From the NCBI RefSeq assembly GCF_004297105.1, contig NZ_SCVE01000006.1, forward strand, positions 297,149 through 361,148: a DNA stretch of 64,000 bases, in the 5' to 3' direction. Under the pieces are notes generated by a model. It saw only the letters and a list, made by a program, of their open reading frames with translations, had not been told where the DNA came from and did not search any database. This document shows, piece by piece, positions 37,859 through 48,798 of this stretch; the first letter of the stretch is position 1; each line of letters opens with the position of its first letter. Made by a program: the position numbers and the translations under genes. The DNA comes from Herbiconiux sp. (GTDB taxonomy: Bacteria; Actinomycetota; Actinomycetes; Actinomycetales; Microbacteriaceae).

Positions 37859-38842
37859 CTAAAGCCACTTGGAGACCAGGTGGTCCGCCTCGATCCGCCG
37901 GATGGTGCCCGAGTGCGAACGCAGCACGATCGACTCGGTGCGGATGATGGGCCCCAGGCGCTTGACGCCCGCCACGAGCCCGCCATCCGTCACGCCCGTC
38001 GCCACGAAGAACGTGTTGTCGCCCTTCACGAGGTCGTCGGCCGTGTAGAGCATGTCGATGTCGAGCCCGGCGTCGATGCCCTTCTGCCGCTCGTCGTCGT
38101 CTTTCGGGGCGAGCCGGGTCTGGATGAACCCGCCGAGCGCCTTGATGGCGCACGCCGTGGCCACGCCCTCGGGGCTGCCGCCGATACCCACGCACATGTC
38201 GATGCGCGTGCCGTAGCGGGCCGCGTTGATGCCGCCCGCGACGTCGCCGTCGAGCATGAGGCGGGTGCCGGCGCCCGCGGCGCGGATGTCGTCGATGAGC
38301 TGCTGGTGCCGCGGCCGGTCGAGCACGGCCACGCGGATGTCGCCCACCTCCTTGCCCTTGGCCTTCGCCAGCGCGCGGATGTTGTCGCCGATGGGCCGGT
38401 CGATGTCGATCACGCCGATGCCGTCGGCATCCGTGACGATCTTGTTCATGTAGAACACCGAGGAGGCGTCGAGCATGGTGCCCCGATCGGATGCGGCCAG
38501 CATCGAGATGGCGTTCTGCCGGCCCGACGCGGTGAGCGAGGTGCCGTCGATCGGGTCGACCGCGATGTCGCAGGCGGGGCCACGGCCGGTACCGACCTCT
38601 TCGCCGTTGAACAGCATGGGCGCCTCGTCTTTCTCGCCCTCACCGATCACGATCACGCCGGCGAAGTCGACCGTGCCGAGGAAGGCGCGCATCGCATCCA
38701 CCGCTGCGCCGTCGGCGGCGTTCTTGTCGCCCTTGCCGATGAACGGCTGAGCCCGGATCGCGGCAGCCTCGGTGGCTCGTACGAGCTCCAGCGCGAGGTT
38801 GCGGTCGGGGTGTTCGTAGAGAGGAGCGCTGTCAGCGGTCAT
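37859..38842 (-). CDS. glpX: Class II fructose-1,6-bisphosphatase
   Basis: Encodes 327 residues. GlpX signatures are visible: GKGDKNAADGAAVDAMR near 37-53, IGEGEKDEAPML near 67, and the metal-binding DPIDGTSLTA around residue 96. The enzyme removes the 1-phosphate of fructose-1,6-bisphosphate in gluconeogenesis. Sits back-to-back with the class II aldolase gene, so the two opposing steps around FBP share a divergent promoter region of 150 bp. It converges with rmuC across the repeats. Confidence 0.96.
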   Translation of the reverse strand: MTADSAPLYEHPDRNLALELVRATEAAAIRAQPFIGKGDKNAADGAAVDAMRAFLGTVDFAGVIVIGEGEKDEAPMLFNGEEVGTGRGPACDIAVDPIDGTSLTASGRQNAISMLAASDRGTMLDASSVFYMNKIVTDADGIGVIDIDRPIGDNIRALAKAKGKEVGDIRVAVLDRPRHQQLIDDIRAAGAGTRLMLDGDVAGGINAARYGTRIDMCVGIGGSPEGVATACAIKALGGFIQTRLAPKDDDERQKGIDAGLDIDMLYTADDLVKGDNTFFVATGVTDGGLVAGVKRLGPIIRTESIVLRSHSGTIRRIEADHLVSKWL

Positions 38843-38992
38843 GGGGATTCCTTCCTCGGAGTGCCTCGATCAGCCTATCGGGCCGCGCATCCGGCCCGCC
38901 GCGCCGGTTCCGGGGCCCCGTCTCTCACTAGACTCAGGAGGGAACGGCACAGGCCGGCGCGCCGCGATCGCGCGCCCACCAAAGGAGATGAC

Positions 38993-40018
<1,026 letters not shown>

Positions 40019-40064
40019 CAGGCCGACCCACCACAATGAGGGTGACCCCCTCACTGGAGAACGC

Positions 40065-40637
40065 GTGACCGACGAACGACCGAAACCGAAGTACGGAGAA
40101 CTGGCCCCCGAGGGCTGGGTCTGGCAGCCGCCTCACCAGGCGACCCCGGATGCGGACGCGCCGTCCGCTTCTCCGGCTCCGGCGCCGGCCTCGTCGGGGC
40201 GCCCGGCCGTCGCTGCGCGGCAGGCACCGGCGGCCGCTGCCGATGGTTCCCAGAAGCCCGTCGCCGTCGGAGACCTCGTCTTCACCGTCATCCTGCTCGT
40301 CATCGGGTTCTTCGCCACGGCCAACACGGTCACGAGCCTGCTGACCTTGCCGTCGATCATCCAAGAGGTGCTCGACACGCAGAACCTCGACGTCACCTAC
40401 ACGGCCACCACCGCCGGCACCCTTCTCGGGGTGGTGGGTTCGGTGCTCACCGTGCTGCTGTACGGCCTCGCCGTATGGCTGTCGGTGAAGGCGGTGCGTG
40501 CCCGGCGTACGGCGTTCTACATCCCCTTGGGCGTGGCCGTACTCAGCTTCATGCTGCTGTTCTTCGTGCTGATCCTGGCGTTCTTCGCCGACGGCGCGAT
40601 CGTCAACGCCATTCTCGACAGCTCACCCCGGCCGTAG
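40065..40637 (+). CDS. DUF6264-like membrane protein
   Basis: Encodes 190 residues from GTG 40065, with CTGGAGA just before. The N-terminus RPKPKYGELAPEGWVW matches what I recall of DUF6264, followed by an Ala/Pro-rich linker and four hydrophobic segments (about 72-92, 118-138, 148-160, 165-180). No catalytic motif. Function unknown. It may be read through from fbaA and ends 17 bp before the end of ispH. Confidence 0.8.
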   Translation: MTDERPKPKYGELAPEGWVWQPPHQATPDADAPSASPAPAPASSGRPAVAARQAPAAAADGSQKPVAVGDLVFTVILLVIGFFATANTVTSLLTLPSIIQEVLDTQNLDVTYTATTAGTLLGVVGSVLTVLLYGLAVWLSVKAVRARRTAFYIPLGVAVLSFMLLFFVLILAFFADGAIVNAILDSSPRP

Positions 40638-40653
40638 CGCGGATCAGTCGGCC

Positions 40654-41718
40654 TCAGGCGCGGTGACGGCCGCCCAGCGCACGCGCGTCCTTCGCGCCGG
40701 AGGTGTCGCGGCGCAGCTCCTTCGGCAGGGAGAACACGAGGTCTTCCTCCGCCGTCTGCACCGTCTCGATGTCGCCGTAACCGGCACCTGCGAGGTCGTC
40801 GAGCAGCTCCTGCACGAGCACCTCGGGCACCGAGGCGCCGGAGGTCACCCCCACCGTCTCGACGCCGTCGAGCCACTCCTGCTTCACCTCGTGGGCGTAG
40901 TCGACGCGGTACGCGGCCTTGGCCCCGTATTCCAGCGCGACCTCGACGAGGCGCACCGAGTTCGACGAGTTCGCCGAGCCCACCACGATCACGAGGTCGG
41001 CGCCCTGCGCCACCTTCTTGATGGCCACCTGACGGTTCTGGGTGGCGTAGCAGATGTCGTCGGACGGCGGATCCTGAAGGTTCGGGAACTTCTCCCGCAG
41101 ACGGCGCACGGTCTCCATGGTCTCGTCGACCGAGAGCGTGGTCTGCGAGAGCCACACCACCTTGTCGGGGTCTTTGACCTCGATGTCGGCCACCGCATCC
41201 GGGCTGCCGACGAGCGTGATGTGCTCGGGCGCCTCCCCCGCGGTGCCCTCGACCTCTTCGTGACCCTCGTGGCCGATCAACAGGATCTCGAAGTCGTCGC
41301 GCGCGAAGCGCACGGCTTCACGGTGCACCTTCGTGACGAGCGGGCAGGTGGCGTCGATGGCCTGGAGGCCTCGATCGGCGGCACCCTGAACGACCGCGGG
41401 AGAGACCCCGTGCGCCGAGAACACGACGTGGGCGCCCGCGGGCACCTCGTCGACCTCCTCGACGAAGATGGCGCCGCGCTTCTCGAGCGTGGAGACGACG
41501 TGCACGTTGTGCACGATCTGCTTGCGCACATAGACGGGGGCGCCGTAGTTCTCGAGAGCCTTCTCGACGGCGACGACCGCCCGGTCGACTCCCGCGCAGT
41601 AGCCGCGGGGAGCCGCCAGCAGAACGCGCTTGTGGCCCGCGACCGGGTTGTCTTTGAGCCGGTTGCGAACGCCGGGAATCCGGGGCATCGGAAGGCTGAT
41701 GGTCGTGGGATTGCTCAC
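40654..41718 (-). CDS. ispH: 4-hydroxy-3-methylbut-2-enyl diphosphate reductase (IspH)
   Basis: Encodes 354 residues from GTG 41718; an ATG 30 bases in is an alternative. The three iron-sulfur cysteines are Cys41 (GYCAGV), Cys125 (DATCPLV) and Cys223 (ICYATQNRQ). The enzyme carries out the last step of the MEP isoprenoid pathway. It is divergent from xseA with 134 bp between the starts, and a nearby isoprenyl transferase at 48.8 kb uses the same precursor pool. Confidence 0.96.
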   Translation of the reverse strand: MSNPTTISLPMPRIPGVRNRLKDNPVAGHKRVLLAAPRGYCAGVDRAVVAVEKALENYGAPVYVRKQIVHNVHVVSTLEKRGAIFVEEVDEVPAGAHVVFSAHGVSPAVVQGAADRGLQAIDATCPLVTKVHREAVRFARDDFEILLIGHEGHEEVEGTAGEAPEHITLVGSPDAVADIEVKDPDKVVWLSQTTLSVDETMETVRRLREKFPNLQDPPSDDICYATQNRQVAIKKVAQGADLVIVVGSANSSNSVRLVEVALEYGAKAAYRVDYAHEVKQEWLDGVETVGVTSGASVPEVLVQELLDDLAGAGYGDIETVQTAEEDLVFSLPKELRRDTSGAKDARALGGRHRA

Positions 41719-41852
41719 GGAACGAGTGTACTTGGCCTCGGCTGGGTAGGGACCCGGGGCTCCGGATGCGCACATCCGCTCACCGAGGGCAGTCCTCCAC
41801 AGGTCACCCGCCACCACCTCCGATGGCGGCGGCGTGTGGAAAGGTGGAGCCC

Positions 41853-43124
41853 GTGACCGATTCACCCGCCCCCGACGTCTCCGGGCCGCCGACCGCCGAG
41901 AACCCATGGCCCGTCGGCGAGCTCGCGCAGAAGGTGCGCGCCTACATCGACCGTCTCGGCACCGCGTGGGTCGAGGGTGAGATCACGCAGTGGGGCGTCT
42001 CGGGCGGCAACGTCTACGGCAAGCTGAAAGACCTCGCGGTCGACGCCACCATCGGCTTCACCATCTGGTCGTCGGTGAAGGCGCGCATCCCGGCCGATCT
42101 GAAGCAGGGCGACCGGGTGATCGCGCTCATCAAGCCCAACTACTGGGTCAAGGGCGGCAGCCTCACCATGCAGGTCTACGAGATGCGGCACGTGGGCCTC
42201 GGCGATCTGCTCGAACGGCTCGAGCGCCTGAAGGCGCAGCTGGCAGCCGAAGGGCTCTTCGACGCCGGCCGTAAGAAACCGCTGCCCTTCCTCCCCTCCG
42301 GCGTCGGGCTCATCACGGGCAAAGACAGCGACGCCGAGAAAGACGTGCTGCGCAACGCCCAGTTGCGCTGGCCCTCGGTGCGCTTCCGCGTCGTCCACGC
42401 GGCGGTCCAGGGTGATCGCACGGCACGCGAGGTCGTGAACGCCATCGAACTGCTCGACGCCGATCCCGAGATCGACGTCATCATCGTGGCCCGTGGCGGC
42501 GGCGACTTCCAGAACCTCCTGGGCTTCAGCGACGAGAGCGTGATCCGTGCCGCGGCCGCTGCCACGACTCCGATCGTGAGCGCCATCGGCCATGAGGCCG
42601 ACCAGCCGCTTCTCGACTTCGTGGCCGATCTGCGCGCTTCCACACCGACGGATGCGGCGAAGCGCGTCGTGCCCGATGTCACCGAGGAGCGGCACCGCGT
42701 CGACCAGGCGCGGCTGCGCATCCGGGGTCGTGTCTCGTCGATCGTGGCGATGGAGATCGACCGCATCGCCCAGGTGCGGTCGCGGCCGGCTCTCGCGAAC
42801 GCGGGCTGGATCATCGATCACCGCTCCGAAGACCTCACCCGCTACGTCGCCCGCGGCGAAGAGCTCGTCACCCGGGTGATCGAGCGCGAACGCAATCAGG
42901 TGCGCGAACTGGCCGGGCACCTGCGGGCCCTCTCGCCCCAACGCACCCTCGACCGGGGCTACGCCATCGTGCAGGCCGCGAGCGGTGGGGGGGCGGGCCA
43001 CATCGTGAGGTCGGCGACCGATGCTCCCGCCGACACCCGGCTCACCATCACGGTGGCCGAGGGAGCCCTCGACGCCGTCTCATCCGGGGCTCACGGCGAC
43101 GACTCGCCCCGAGGGAATCGGTAG
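41853..43124 (+). CDS. xseA: Exodeoxyribonuclease VII large subunit
   Basis: Encodes 423 residues from GTG 41853, with AAGGTGGAG upstream. The N-terminal OB domain ([21 protein letters not shown] in part) is followed by the nuclease core with [27 protein letters not shown] and [17 protein letters not shown] motifs. Forms the ExoVII complex with several XseB subunits, degrading single-stranded DNA. Ends 9 bp before xseB. Confidence 0.97.
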   Translation: MTDSPAPDVSGPPTAENPWPVGELAQKVRAYIDRLGTAWVEGEITQWGVSGGNVYGKLKDLAVDATIGFTIWSSVKARIPADLKQGDRVIALIKPNYWVKGGSLTMQVYEMRHVGLGDLLERLERLKAQLAAEGLFDAGRKKPLPFLPSGVGLITGKDSDAEKDVLRNAQLRWPSVRFRVVHAAVQGDRTAREVVNAIELLDADPEIDVIIVARGGGDFQNLLGFSDESVIRAAAAATTPIVSAIGHEADQPLLDFVADLRASTPTDAAKRVVPDVTEERHRVDQARLRIRGRVSSIVAMEIDRIAQVRSRPALANAGWIIDHRSEDLTRYVARGEELVTRVIERERNQVRELAGHLRALSPQRTLDRGYAIVQAASGGGAGHIVRSATDAPADTRLTITVAEGALDAVSSGAHGDDSPRGNR

Positions 43125-43133
43125 GATCGGAGT

Positions 43134-43382
43134 ATGGCTTCTTCGCCCGTCTCCGCCGGATCCGGCACCCCTGCCGCACCCGCCGACGTTCAGGCACTCA
43201 GCTACGAGCAGGCGCGCGACGAGCTCGTGCGCGTGGTCAACGAGCTGGAGCAGGGCTCGGCCACGCTCGAGCAGTCGCTGGCTCTCTGGGAGCGCGGCGA
43301 GGCGCTCGCCTCGCGGTGCGAGGAGTGGCTCATCGGTGCGAAAGCCCGCCTCGACGCCGCTCGCGGTGCGGTCGCGGAATAG
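43134..43382 (+). CDS. xseB: Exodeoxyribonuclease VII small subunit
   Basis: Encodes 82 residues. After a short flexible N-terminus, the motif [18 protein letters not shown] with [15 protein letters not shown] is the two-helix XseB fold. It binds XseA to form ExoVII. Same operon as xseA, 9 bp away, and followed 26 bp later by the DUF4245 gene. Confidence 0.96.
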   Translation: MASSPVSAGSGTPAAPADVQALSYEQARDELVRVVNELEQGSATLEQSLALWERGEALASRCEEWLIGAKARLDAARGAVAE

Positions 43383-43408
43383 GGCGGTCGCCGAGATGGA
43401 GCAGCCCC

Positions 43409-44104
43409 ATGGCTAAGAACGATCAGCCGCGAGTCGTGGCCGAGCTCGGCCGCCCCGAGACGCCCGACGAGACCGCGGCCCGCAAGGCGGAACAGTCCCG
43501 GCTCTATCGCGACCGCAAGACGCTGCGCAACCTCATCTACGCCCTCCTGGTGTCGGTGGGGCTCGTGGCCGTGATCGTGTTCCTGGTGCCGCGCACCGAC
43601 ACCTCCTTGCTGCCGGATGTCGACTTCACCCAGGTGGCGGCCGGTGCGCAGAGCTCCATGCCCATTCCGCTCGCGGTGCCCGAGCTCCCCGAGGGCTGGA
43701 CGTCGAACGCGGCCGAGATCCGCACGGCCACCCGCGACGAGGTGGTCTCGTGGTACATCGGTCTCATCACGCCGGGCAACCAGTTCCTGGGCCTCACGCA
43801 GGCGGTCGACGCGAACCCGAGTTGGCTGGCCGACCAGGTGGCCCAGGGGTACGCATCCGGAGTCGTCACCATCGACGGCGTGGAATGGACCATCTATGAC
43901 AACCGCTCGTCGACCGCGGATGTCGGCAACGCGAAGTACGCCATGAGCACGGAGTCGGCGCACACCACGTACGTGCTCGCGGGCGGCGCCGATCCGGCCG
44001 ACTTCGAGACCGTGGCGCGCGCGATCAGCGCCAATGTGCTCGCCCAGCAGAGCACCGTCATCGACGACTCGACCACCGACACGACCTCTGGAGGCAACGG
44101 CTGA
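43409..44104 (+). CDS. DUF4245 membrane-anchored protein
   Basis: Encodes 231 residues from ATG 43409, with GGAG upstream. A hydrophilic leader and a single membrane helix (LIYALLVSVGLVAVIVFLVP, about residues 40-60) precede an extracellular domain typical of DUF4245 (VDFTQVAAGAQ, PLAVPELPEGWTSNAAEIR in part). Function unknown, although the order xseA-xseB-DUF4245 is conserved in actinobacteria as I recall. Its stop overlaps the next start by 1 bp. Confidence 0.9.
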   Translation: MAKNDQPRVVAELGRPETPDETAARKAEQSRLYRDRKTLRNLIYALLVSVGLVAVIVFLVPRTDTSLLPDVDFTQVAAGAQSSMPIPLAVPELPEGWTSNAAEIRTATRDEVVSWYIGLITPGNQFLGLTQAVDANPSWLADQVAQGYASGVVTIDGVEWTIYDNRSSTADVGNAKYAMSTESAHTTYVLAGGADPADFETVARAISANVLAQQSTVIDDSTTDTTSGGNG

Positions 44105-44754
44105 TGCCCGACACCGAGAAGTCCACCACGCCCGCCCGAGTGTGGGCCACGATGGTGCGCGGTAACGAGCGCTTCATCGCCGGCACTCCGAAGCACCCGC
44201 GGCAAGACGTCGAGACCCGCGCCGAGCTGGCACACCTGCAGACTCCGCGCGCAGCGCTTTTCGGCTGCGCCGATTCGCGCCTGGCCGCCGAGATCATCTT
44301 CGACCTCGGGCTCGGCGACCTCTTCGTGGTGCGCAACGCGGGCCAGGTCATCTCCGAGTCGGTCATCGGCAGCCTCGAGTACGCGGTGGAGGTTCTCGGT
44401 GTCGCGCTGATCGTCGTGCTCGGCCACGACGAGTGCGGCGCCGTGCGGGCCGCGATCGATTCGCAGCTGCCGGATGCGGCGCCGCTTCCCCCGCACATCC
44501 AGAGTCTCGTGCAACAGATCGTGCCCGCCATCGCGAAGGTGCCGGCCGATCGGGCCGACGACGGCTCACTCCTCTCCGCACCCGATGCGGGAGACGTGGG
44601 CCGCGAACATCTCCGTGACACCGTGGGCGAGCTGCTGGAGTCGTCGGAGATCATCACGGCGGCGGTCGCGGAGGGTAGATTGGCTGTGGTCGGCGCCAAC
44701 TACCGCCTTGCGGAAGGCCGTGCCGTGCCCGACCTGGTCATCGGCGACATCTGA
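44104..44754 (+). CDS. Beta-class carbonic anhydrase
   Basis: Encodes 216 residues. Zinc ligands are intact: Cys55 in CADSR (with Asp57 and Arg59 of the catalytic dyad), His108 and Cys111 in GHDECGA. The enzyme interconverts CO2 and bicarbonate. It overlaps the DUF4245 stop by one base (TGATG) and is translationally coupled to it. Located before fumC. A specific partner for bicarbonate use is not visible. Confidence 0.95.
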   Translation: MPDTEKSTTPARVWATMVRGNERFIAGTPKHPRQDVETRAELAHLQTPRAALFGCADSRLAAEIIFDLGLGDLFVVRNAGQVISESVIGSLEYAVEVLGVALIVVLGHDECGAVRAAIDSQLPDAAPLPPHIQSLVQQIVPAIAKVPADRADDGSLLSAPDAGDVGREHLRDTVGELLESSEIITAAVAEGRLAVVGANYRLAEGRAVPDLVIGDI

Positions 44755-44880
44755 CCACCAGACCTGCTTCTGCTTCGGCCGTCGGCTCGACCGGCGAGCC
44801 ACGCATCCGCACCGAACATCCACGAACATTCACGACGCCCGGGCACTGGGCCCGCGGCTTGAGGAAAGGACGACCACACA

Positions 44881-46299
44881 GTGGTGGAGAACGCTCCCGA
44901 GACCGAGTACCGCATCGAGCACGACACCATGGGCGAGGTGCGGGTGCCCGCATCCGCTCTCTACGGCGCTCAGACGCAGCGTGCGGTCGAGAACTTCCCC
45001 GTCTCGGGCGACGGGCTCGAGCCCGCGCAGATCGCGGCGCTCGCCCGCATCAAGAAGGCGGCAGCCATCGCCAACGCGAAGCTCGGCGTGCTCGACCAGG
45101 GCATCGCGGATGCCATCGCCTCAGCCGCCGACCGGGTGATCACGGGCGAGTTCGACGACACCGACTTCCCGATCGACGTCTACCAGACGGGTTCGGGCAC
45201 GTCGTCGAACATGAACATGAACGAGGTGCTCTCCTCGCTCGCCACCGCCTCGCTCGGTTCGACCGTTCATCCGAACGACCACGTGAACGCCTCGCAGTCG
45301 TCGAACGACGTGTTCCCCACGTCGGTGCACGTGGCGGTCACGGGCGCGCTCATCCATGACCTCATCCCGTCGCTCGAGCACCTCGCCTCAGCGCTGGAGG
45401 AAAAAGCGGTGCTGTGGGCCGGCGCCGTGAAGTCGGGCCGTACGCACCTCATGGATGCGACTCCCGTCACCCTCGGCCAGGAGTTCGGCGGCTACGCCAT
45501 GCAGATCCGCCTCGGCATCGAGCGTGTGAAGTCGGCGCTCCCCCGCGTCGCCGAGGTTCCGCTCGGCGGCACCGCGGTCGGCACGGGCATCAACACTCCC
45601 GCCGGCTTCCCGCAGCTCGTGATCGCGCTTCTCGCCGACGAGACCGGCCTGCCGATCACCGAAGCCCGCGACCACTTCGAGGCGCAGGGTGCCCGCGACT
45701 CGCTGGTGGAGGCATCCGGTGCCCTGCGGGTGCTCGCCGTGTCGCTCACGAAGATCTGCAACGACCTGCGCTGGATGGGATCGGGCCCGAACACCGGCAT
45801 CGGCGAGCTGCACATCCCCGACCTTCAGCCCGGGTCGTCGATCATGCCCGGCAAGGTCAACCCGGTCATTCCCGAAGCGGTGCTGATGGTGTGCTCGCGC
45901 GTCATCGGTAACGACGCCTCGATCGCGTGGTCGGGCGCATCCGGAGCGTTCGAGCTCAACGTGGCCATCCCGGTGATGGGCACCGCGCTGCTCGAGTCGA
46001 TCCGCCTGCTGTCGAACTCGGCCGTGCTGCTCGCCGACAAGACGGTGGCGGGTCTGGAGGCGAACCTCGAGCGCGCCCGCGCGCTGGCCGAGTCGTCGCC
46101 GTCGATCGTCACCCCGCTCAACCGCATCATCGGCTACGAGGCCGCGGCGAAGATCGCGAAGCACTCGGTGGCCAAGGGCATCACGGTGCGCGAGGCCGTC
46201 ATCGACCTCGGCTTCGTGGAGCGCGGCGAGGTCACCCTCGAGCAGCTCGACGCGGCCCTCGACGTGCTCTCGATGACCCGCCCGCCGGCCGCGAAGTAG
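44881..46299 (+). CDS. fumC: Fumarase class II
   Basis: Encodes 472 residues from GTG 44881, GAGGAAAGGA lies about 10 bases upstream. The class II signature [12 protein letters not shown] begins near residue 318, and substrate contacts lie in [14 protein letters not shown] and [11 protein letters not shown]. Interconverts fumarate and malate in the TCA cycle. It ends at an unusual double-arm palindrome, 106 bp from the convergent prepilin peptidase gene. Confidence 0.97.
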   Translation: MVENAPETEYRIEHDTMGEVRVPASALYGAQTQRAVENFPVSGDGLEPAQIAALARIKKAAAIANAKLGVLDQGIADAIASAADRVITGEFDDTDFPIDVYQTGSGTSSNMNMNEVLSSLATASLGSTVHPNDHVNASQSSNDVFPTSVHVAVTGALIHDLIPSLEHLASALEEKAVLWAGAVKSGRTHLMDATPVTLGQEFGGYAMQIRLGIERVKSALPRVAEVPLGGTAVGTGINTPAGFPQLVIALLADETGLPITEARDHFEAQGARDSLVEASGALRVLAVSLTKICNDLRWMGSGPNTGIGELHIPDLQPGSSIMPGKVNPVIPEAVLMVCSRVIGNDASIAWSGASGAFELNVAIPVMGTALLESIRLLSNSAVLLADKTVAGLEANLERARALAESSPSIVTPLNRIIGYEAAAKIAKHSVAKGITVREAVIDLGFVERGEVTLEQLDAALDVLSMTRPPAAK

Positions 46300-46322
46300 C
46301 CCCTCCCTTCCCTCTCCCCCTC

Positions 46323-46401
46323 GGAAACGACGGAGTCTCCCGGTACTGACGGGCCCAGACTCCGTCGTTTCCGCGTTTCGGGGCGAAACTCCGTCGTTTC
46401 C
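46323..46401 (+). terminator. fumC terminator with one left arm and two right arms
   Basis: GGAAACGACGGAGTCT (46323-46338) pairs perfectly with AGACTCCGTCGTTTCC (46357-46372), and the inner CCCG/CGGG extends the stem. A second copy of the right arm, ACTCCGTCGTTTCC, follows at 46388-46401. The left arm can therefore pair with either right arm. Lies between convergent genes, so it can end both transcripts. Confidence 0.8.
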
Positions 46402-46405
46402 GTGG

Positions 46406-46897
46406 CTAGATGAGGCCGGATGCCGCGGCCGCCCAGAAGGCGGCCAGCAGGGGCGGGCCGAAGGGGACTCGTGCGCGTGCCGGTGGAGTTCGCGCCACCA
46501 GCTCCGCAACGATCAGGGCAGCGAGCACGACGGCACCCGCAACGAGGCCGCGGGCCACCGGGCCAGGATGCTCGAACACGTCCATCATCCCGGCCGTGCC
46601 ACCCAACCAGGCACCCAACTTGACGTCGCCCATGCCGACGGCGCCGAGCATCCACCCGGTGGACAGCAGCACGCCCGCGACTCCGGCACCGACCAGCCCG
46701 CCGAGAGCACGACCAGGTTCCGCCAGCGCCGCCCACACCAGCGCCCACCCGAGCAGCATCAGCCCCGGCACCACGAGGGCATTCGGCAAACGCCGCGTGC
46801 GCACATCCGTCACCGCAAGCGGCACCGTCACCAGGGCCAGGTAGCCCACCGGCACCACCCAGGGCCCGATGTCTCCGAGGTTCAGAGGCCCGACCAT
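46406..46897 (-). CDS. Prepilin peptidase-like membrane protein (type A24)
   Basis: Encodes 163 residues. The two aspartates of the aspartic peptidase are present: Asp31 in DVRTRRLPN and Asp91 in GMGDVKLGAW. Five to six hydrophobic segments. The N-terminal methylase domain of classic PilD is absent, as in the short archaeal/Tad-type peptidases. No pilin or secretion genes are in the window, so substrate is unknown. Confidence 0.88.
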   Translation of the reverse strand: MVGPLNLGDIGPWVVPVGYLALVTVPLAVTDVRTRRLPNALVVPGLMLLGWALVWAALAEPGRALGGLVGAGVAGVLLSTGWMLGAVGMGDVKLGAWLGGTAGMMDVFEHPGPVARGLVAGAVVLAALIVAELVARTPPARARVPFGPPLLAAFWAAAASGLI

Positions 46898-47028
46898 CCG
46901 CTCACGCTACGAGCCCCGGATGCCTCCGCCACCGTCATCCTCAGCAAAAAGCCCGACCGCCTCGCGAAGGCCACCTGTGCAGGACAAGTGACCCCTCGCG
47001 CGACGGCCGGGTCGGAGGGTCGGAGGGC

Positions 47029-48417
47029 CTACGCCAGTTCGTTCGACTCCAGCATCTCGGTGACGAGAGCGGCGATCGCCGAGCGCTCCGAGCGGGTGAG
47101 CGTGATGTGCCCGAAGAGCGAGTGGCCCTTCAACGTCTCGATCACGGATGCGACGCCGTCGTGCCGACCCACGCGCAGGTTGTCGCGCTGGGCCACGTCG
47201 TGCGTGAGCACCACGCGCGAGTTCTGCCCGATGCGCGAGAGCACCGTGAGCAGCACGTTGCGCTCGAGCGACTGCGCCTCATCCACGATCACGAAGGCAT
47301 CGTGCAGCGACCGGCCCCGGATGTGGGTCAGCGGCAGCACCTCGAGGATGCCCCGGTCGATCACCTCATCGAGAACGTTCTGCGACACCAGCGAACCGAG
47401 CGTGTCGAACACGGCCTGAGCCCACGGGTTCATCTTCTCCGCGGCATCGCCCGGCAGGAAGCCGAGCTCCTGCCCGCCCACCGCGTAGAGCGGCCGGAAG
47501 ACCATGATCTTCTTGTGCTGCTGCTTCTCGAGCACCGCTTCAAGACCGGCGCAGAGGGCCAGAGCGGACTTCCCCGTACCGGCTCGACCCCCGAGCGACA
47601 CGATTCCGACCTCGGGGTCGAGCAGCATGTCGATGGCGATGCGCTGCTCGGCCGACCGGCCGTGCAGCCCGAACACGTCGCGGTCGCCGCGCACGAGCTG
47701 GAACGAGTCGCGCCCGGTGACCCGGCCGAGAGCCGAACCGCGGTCGGAGTGGATGACGAGACCCGTGTTGATGGGCATGTCGCGCACCAGCGGTGTGCTG
47801 AGCTGCTCGTCGTCGTAGAGCCTCGCCATGGCATCCGACCCGAGCGTGATGTCGTCGAGACCGGTCCAGCCGGAGTCCACGGCGAGTTCGGCGCGGTACT
47901 CCTCGGCCGCCAGGCCGATCGATGCGGCTTTCACACGCAACGGGAGGTCTTTCGACACCACAGTGACGGTCAGACCGTCGTTCGAGAGGTTCTGCGCCAC
48001 CGCCAGGATGCGGGTGTCGTTGTCGCCGAGTTGGAGTCCGGATGGGAGCACCGAGGTGTTGGAGTGGTTGAGCTCGACCCGCAACGAGCCGCCTTCGGTG
48101 CCGACCGAGATCGGGAAGTCGAGGCGTTCGTGCTTGATGCGCAGTTCATCGAGATTGCGCAGCGCCTGGCGGGCGAAGTAGCCGATCTCGGGATCGTTGC
48201 GCTTCGACTCGAGCTCGGTGATGACGATCACCGGGAGGACGACGGCGTGTTCGGCGAATCGGAAGATCGCCTTCGGATCAGACAGAAGAACCGAGGTGTC
48301 CAGTACGTAGGTCACCTCGGCCGTGTTCGTGGAATCCGTCGTGTGGGTGGTGCTTCGTGCATCCTTTCCGGTGCTGGTCCCGCTGGGCTCTTGAGTCATG
48401 GGCTCGGCCACATTCAC
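47029..48417 (-). CDS. PhoH-family protein with N-terminal PIN domain (PhoH2)
   Basis: Encodes 462 residues from GTG 48417. The PIN domain starts at Asp40 (VLDTSVLL) and includes GDNDTRIL with further acidic residues. The PhoH ATPase has Walker A GRAGTGKS at 277-284 and Walker B VIVDEAQS near 365. PIN-PhoH proteins act as RNA nuclease/helicases in mycobacteria. A longer than usual leader ([12 protein letters not shown]) is possible in place of the ATG 18 bases in. Confidence 0.93.
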   Translation of the reverse strand: MNVAEPMTQEPSGTSTGKDARSTTHTTDSTNTAEVTYVLDTSVLLSDPKAIFRFAEHAVVLPVIVITELESKRNDPEIGYFARQALRNLDELRIKHERLDFPISVGTEGGSLRVELNHSNTSVLPSGLQLGDNDTRILAVAQNLSNDGLTVTVVSKDLPLRVKAASIGLAAEEYRAELAVDSGWTGLDDITLGSDAMARLYDDEQLSTPLVRDMPINTGLVIHSDRGSALGRVTGRDSFQLVRGDRDVFGLHGRSAEQRIAIDMLLDPEVGIVSLGGRAGTGKSALALCAGLEAVLEKQQHKKIMVFRPLYAVGGQELGFLPGDAAEKMNPWAQAVFDTLGSLVSQNVLDEVIDRGILEVLPLTHIRGRSLHDAFVIVDEAQSLERNVLLTVLSRIGQNSRVVLTHDVAQRDNLRVGRHDGVASVIETLKGHSLFGHITLTRSERSAIAALVTEMLESNELA

Positions 48418-48623
48418 TCCAACCCCGAGCGCTGGGCGCTCGGATCAGTAGGCGATCGGGCCACAGTGGAGGTCGGTCGAAACGTACTTATGTGGCCGTC
48501 TCGATCAGGCGCCATGCCTGATGACACTGAAGCTACGCCTGTATCGACGACCGTAGGTTACGACACGCACTGCATCAGATTAACGTCGTGTTACACGGCT
48601 GTAATTCGCACTGCTTTTCCTCC

Positions 48624-48730
48624 GCGCCGCCGCCTCTGCGGCGCGGGCGACCTGCTGCGCAGTCCGTCGTTCCGTGTCGCTGCGCGGCACGGCCCGGCGG
48701 CTGTGCAGCCCTGGGTCGTCGAGTACGGCC
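48624..48730 (+). repeat. Dispersed GC-rich element, copy A
   Basis: Lies in the 381-bp gap between phoH and uppS, where I see no gene. Aligns with 63601-63725: GACCTGCTGCGC versus GACATGCTGCGC, GCGCGGCACGGCCCG versus GCGCGGCGCGGCCCG, a shared GTGCAGCC and a shared 11-mer CGAGTACGGCC. The remaining 200 bp (48418-48623) hold the promoter side of phoH and no other recognised feature. Confidence 0.55.
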
Positions 48731-48798
48731 TGTTTGCGTTGCAGTCACGGCCGGGGCATGCGGCGAACCTCGTTCTGTTCGGTTAGCGAACTACCCGC

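Noticed and set aside
41719..41852. Upstream extension of ispH
   Set aside because: The frame stays open to 41907 but would overlap xseA and adds an Arg/Pro-rich sequence not found in the family.
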